Assembly: GCA_026225155.1 (NCBI GenBank)
Contig: JAMFSG010000249.1
Location: 1 to 6,917, forward strand
From: Verrucomicrobiota bacterium
GTDB lineage: Bacteria > Verrucomicrobiota > Verrucomicrobiia > Limisphaerales > UBA11358
Length of the DNA: 6,917 nt
Direction: 5' to 3'
This document shows, in pieces, positions 5,399 to 6,917 of the stretch. The notes below the pieces were generated by a model. The model had not been told where the DNA came from and did not search any database. It worked only from the letters and a program-made list of their open reading frames with translations. The position numbers were made by a program, and so were the translations under genes. Position 1 is the first letter of the stretch; each line of letters begins with the position of its first letter.

Positions 5399-6917
5399 AA
5401 GCAGACGCAAGCTGTTCATCACCACAACGACAGTGCTGCCTTCGTGACCGACGACGCCGAGGGTCAGCGGAATTTTTCCGAACAACGCGAATGTGACGAG
5501 CACCACGACTGTGCCGAGCGAGATGACGAGATTTTGCCGGATGACGGCGCGGGCGCGCTGGCTCAAACGGAACGCGGCGAGAAAATTTTCCAGCCGGTCG
5601 TTCATCAACACCACGTCGGCCTGTTCGAGCGCGGCATCGGAACCGCGCGCGCCCATCGCCACGCCAATGTGCGCGGCGGCGAGACTCGGCGCGTCATTCA
5701 CGCCATCGCCGACCATCGCGACGAGTTTCCCCTGCCCGCTCAATTCGCGGATCGCGGCGACTTTTTGTTCCGGCTTCAATTCCGCGCGCACGTCGTCGAG
5801 TTTCAATTCCGCGCGCAAATGTTCGGCGGCAGATTTACGGTCACCGGTCAGCACGACGGTAGTCAAATTTTCTTTCCGCAATTCGTCAATGACTTCGCGC
5901 GCCTGCGAACGGATGTCGTCGCGCAAAATAATGCGACCCAGCAAATCGCCGCTGGCAACCCAGACTTCGGAAAAACCAGCTTCGGTCGTCGCAGCTTCCG
6001 CGAGCGGAATGCCGATTTCCAAATCGGCAAGTTTTCCGGCGTCTGGAAAATTAGATGCTGGCCGAACTGGAGTTCGGCGTTCCGCAAAAATCCATTCGCG
6101 GCGACCAAGCAAATGCTCAACCTCATCACGTTTCGCGCGCAAGCCCTGGCCGGTGACGGATTCAAATTGCGCGAACTCGAGCGGCGTCAAACCCTGCTGT
6201 TTGCCGTGGCGCGTGATGGCGCGGGCGAGCGGATGCGTGGACAATTTTTCCAGCGAATACGCGAGTTGCGCGATTTCATTTTCGCGGCCACGCGGAAAAC
6301 TTTCAATTTTTTCCACGCGCAATTCGCCGGTCGTCAACGTGCCCGTTTTGTCGAGCGCGACGATATTTATCGCTGCCAATTTTTCCACCGCCGCGCCGCC
6401 GCGAAACAGAATTCCGTGCCGCGCGCCAAAAGCGATCGCCGCCAAAACCGCCGATGGAATCGAAAGCACCAGCGCGCACGGCGATGAAACGACGAGCAGC
6501 GTCATCGCGCGATAAAACGCGCTGTGCGTCACGACAGTAGAGACAAATGCCGGCAACGAAAATGCCAGCCACCACACAAAAAACATCGCAAGCGCGAGGC
6601 CGAGCACGAAGTAAGTGTAGCCGGCGCTAAATTTGTCCGTGAATTGCTGCGCGGGCGCTTTTTGCTGCTGCGCCTCGCGGATGAGCGTGATGATTTTTTG
6701 CAGCGAACTTTCCGCCGCCGGTTTGGTCACGATAACTTCCACTGCGCCCCAAAGATTGATCGTGCCGGCGAGCACAGAATCGCCGATGTTTTTTTCCACC
6801 GGTGGGGCTTCGCCGGTGAGATTCGCTTCATCGGCGGCGGTTGCGCCTTTGAAAATTTCCGCGTCCACGGCGAATTGCGCGCCGGGCTTGATGAGCAACC
6901 TCATGCCTGGACGCAGA
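5375..6917 (-). CDS. Heavy-metal P-type ATPase, P1B-4-like (5' end outside window)
   Basis: ATP-driven metal exporter in the inner membrane. The frame is open to the window edge (LRPG precedes the Met at 6904), so the N-terminal part and first helices are missing. Numbering from that Met: actuator loop NLTGEAPP (28-35), a membrane helix (about 97-116), metal site SPC in the next helix (141-143), phosphorylation site DKTGTLT (185-191, D185), STHPLA with the P1B HP pair (224-225), TGD (353-355), GDGVNDAPSL (399-408), and two final helices with HEGST (487-491). SPC together with HEGG/S-T marks the P1B-4 group, whose known members move Co, Fe, Zn, Cd or Ni. The CPC motif of copper and zinc/cadmium/lead pumps is absent. 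Residues about 277-291 look like an insertion in the nucleotide-binding domain and coincide with DNA palindromes. Substrate is not settled. Confidence 0.92.
   Translation of the reverse strand, partial: LRPGMRLLIKPGAQFAVDAEIFKGATAADEANLTGEAPPVEKNIGDSVLAGTINLWGAVEVIVTKPAAESSLQKIITLIREAQQQKAPAQQFTDKFSAGYTYFVLGLALAMFFVWWLAFSLPAFVSTVVTHSAFYRAMTLLVVSSPCALVLSIPSAVLAAIAFGARHGILFRGGAAVEKLAAINIVALDKTGTLTTGELRVEKIESFPRGRENEIAQLAYSLEKLSTHPLARAITRHGKQQGLTPLEFAQFESVTGQGLRAKRDEVEHLLGRREWIFAERRTPVRPASNFPDAGKLADLEIGIPLAEAATTEAGFSEVWVASGDLLGRIILRDDIRSQAREVIDELRKENLTTVVLTGDRKSAAEHLRAELKLDDVRAELKPEQKVAAIRELSGQGKLVAMVGDGVNDAPSLAAAHIGVAMGARGSDAALEQADVVLMNDRLENFLAAFRLSQRARAVIRQNLVISLGTVVVLVTFALFGKIPLTLGVVGHEGSTVVVVMNSLRLLFGGARKN
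6011..6078. repeat. Cluster of three palindromes inside the ATPase gene
   Basis: GCCGATTTCCAAATCGGC (6011-6028) and GCCGAACTGGAGTTCGGC (6061-6078) each have perfect 8-bp arms around a 2-base centre and share the outer GCCGA/TCGGC. Between them TTTTCC (6032-6037) pairs with GGAAAA (6045-6050). The last two encode a protein stretch (RTPVRPASNFPDAGK) that I cannot align with the usual P1B nucleotide-binding domain, which suggests a small repeat element inserted in frame. Confidence 0.6.

Noticed and set aside
5348..6487. Long plus-strand ORF (379 codons) opposite the ATPase
   Set aside because: It is the antisense of a clearly recognised P-type ATPase; its product is rich in Arg, Phe and Ala, with no motifs.
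5493..6515. Second long plus-strand ORF (340 codons) opposite the ATPase
   Set aside because: Ser/Arg-rich antisense shadow of the ATPase caused by GC-rich codon bias.

Overview
The window looks like a chromosomal segment from a Verrucomicrobia-type bacterium, possibly the Pedosphaera/Limisphaerales side. This is an inference from several things: moderately high GC coding sequence mixed with A/T-rich codons, no clear Shine-Dalgarno sites, a hopanoid cyclase next to housekeeping genes, and many small palindromic repeats. No marker gene fixes the lineage.

Layout. The plus strand carries the 3' end of a squalene-hopene cyclase gene (1-797). A 266-bp gap follows (798-1063) that is packed with inverted repeats and two candidate terminators. 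Then come pyrD (quinone-type dihydroorotate dehydrogenase, 1064-2179), a secreted HAD-type phosphatase (2258-3154), a small membrane protein with a channel-like layout (3206-3568) and a diaminopimelate epimerase homologue (3618-4472). Gaps between the last four genes are 49-78 bp, so they may be co-transcribed. The minus strand carries three genes converging on dapF, in transcription order: a heavy-metal P1B-4 ATPase cut by the window edge (6917-5375), a small uncharacterised ORF (5259-5041) and a GuaD-type guanine deaminase (4946-4479). The deaminase stop and the dapF stop are 6 bp apart.

The genes do not form one pathway. They cover membrane hopanoids (shc), pyrimidine synthesis (pyrD), purine salvage (guaD), cell wall/lysine or a related amino-acid epimerisation (dapF-like) and metal efflux (ATPase). 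No defence system, CRISPR array, rRNA or tRNA was seen.

Most notable points: (1) the DapF homologue has serine at both positions where the family carries its two catalytic cysteines, while the substrate-binding residues are kept; (2) a MITE- or REPIN-like element of about 213 bp lies between shc and pyrD, with 47-bp inverted ends whose outer hairpins differ by compensating base changes and with a possible 7-bp target duplication; (3) a cluster of three palindromes lies inside the ATPase gene, coding for what looks like an in-frame insertion; (4) a 14-bp tandem duplication in pyrD is read in two frames without breaking the gene.
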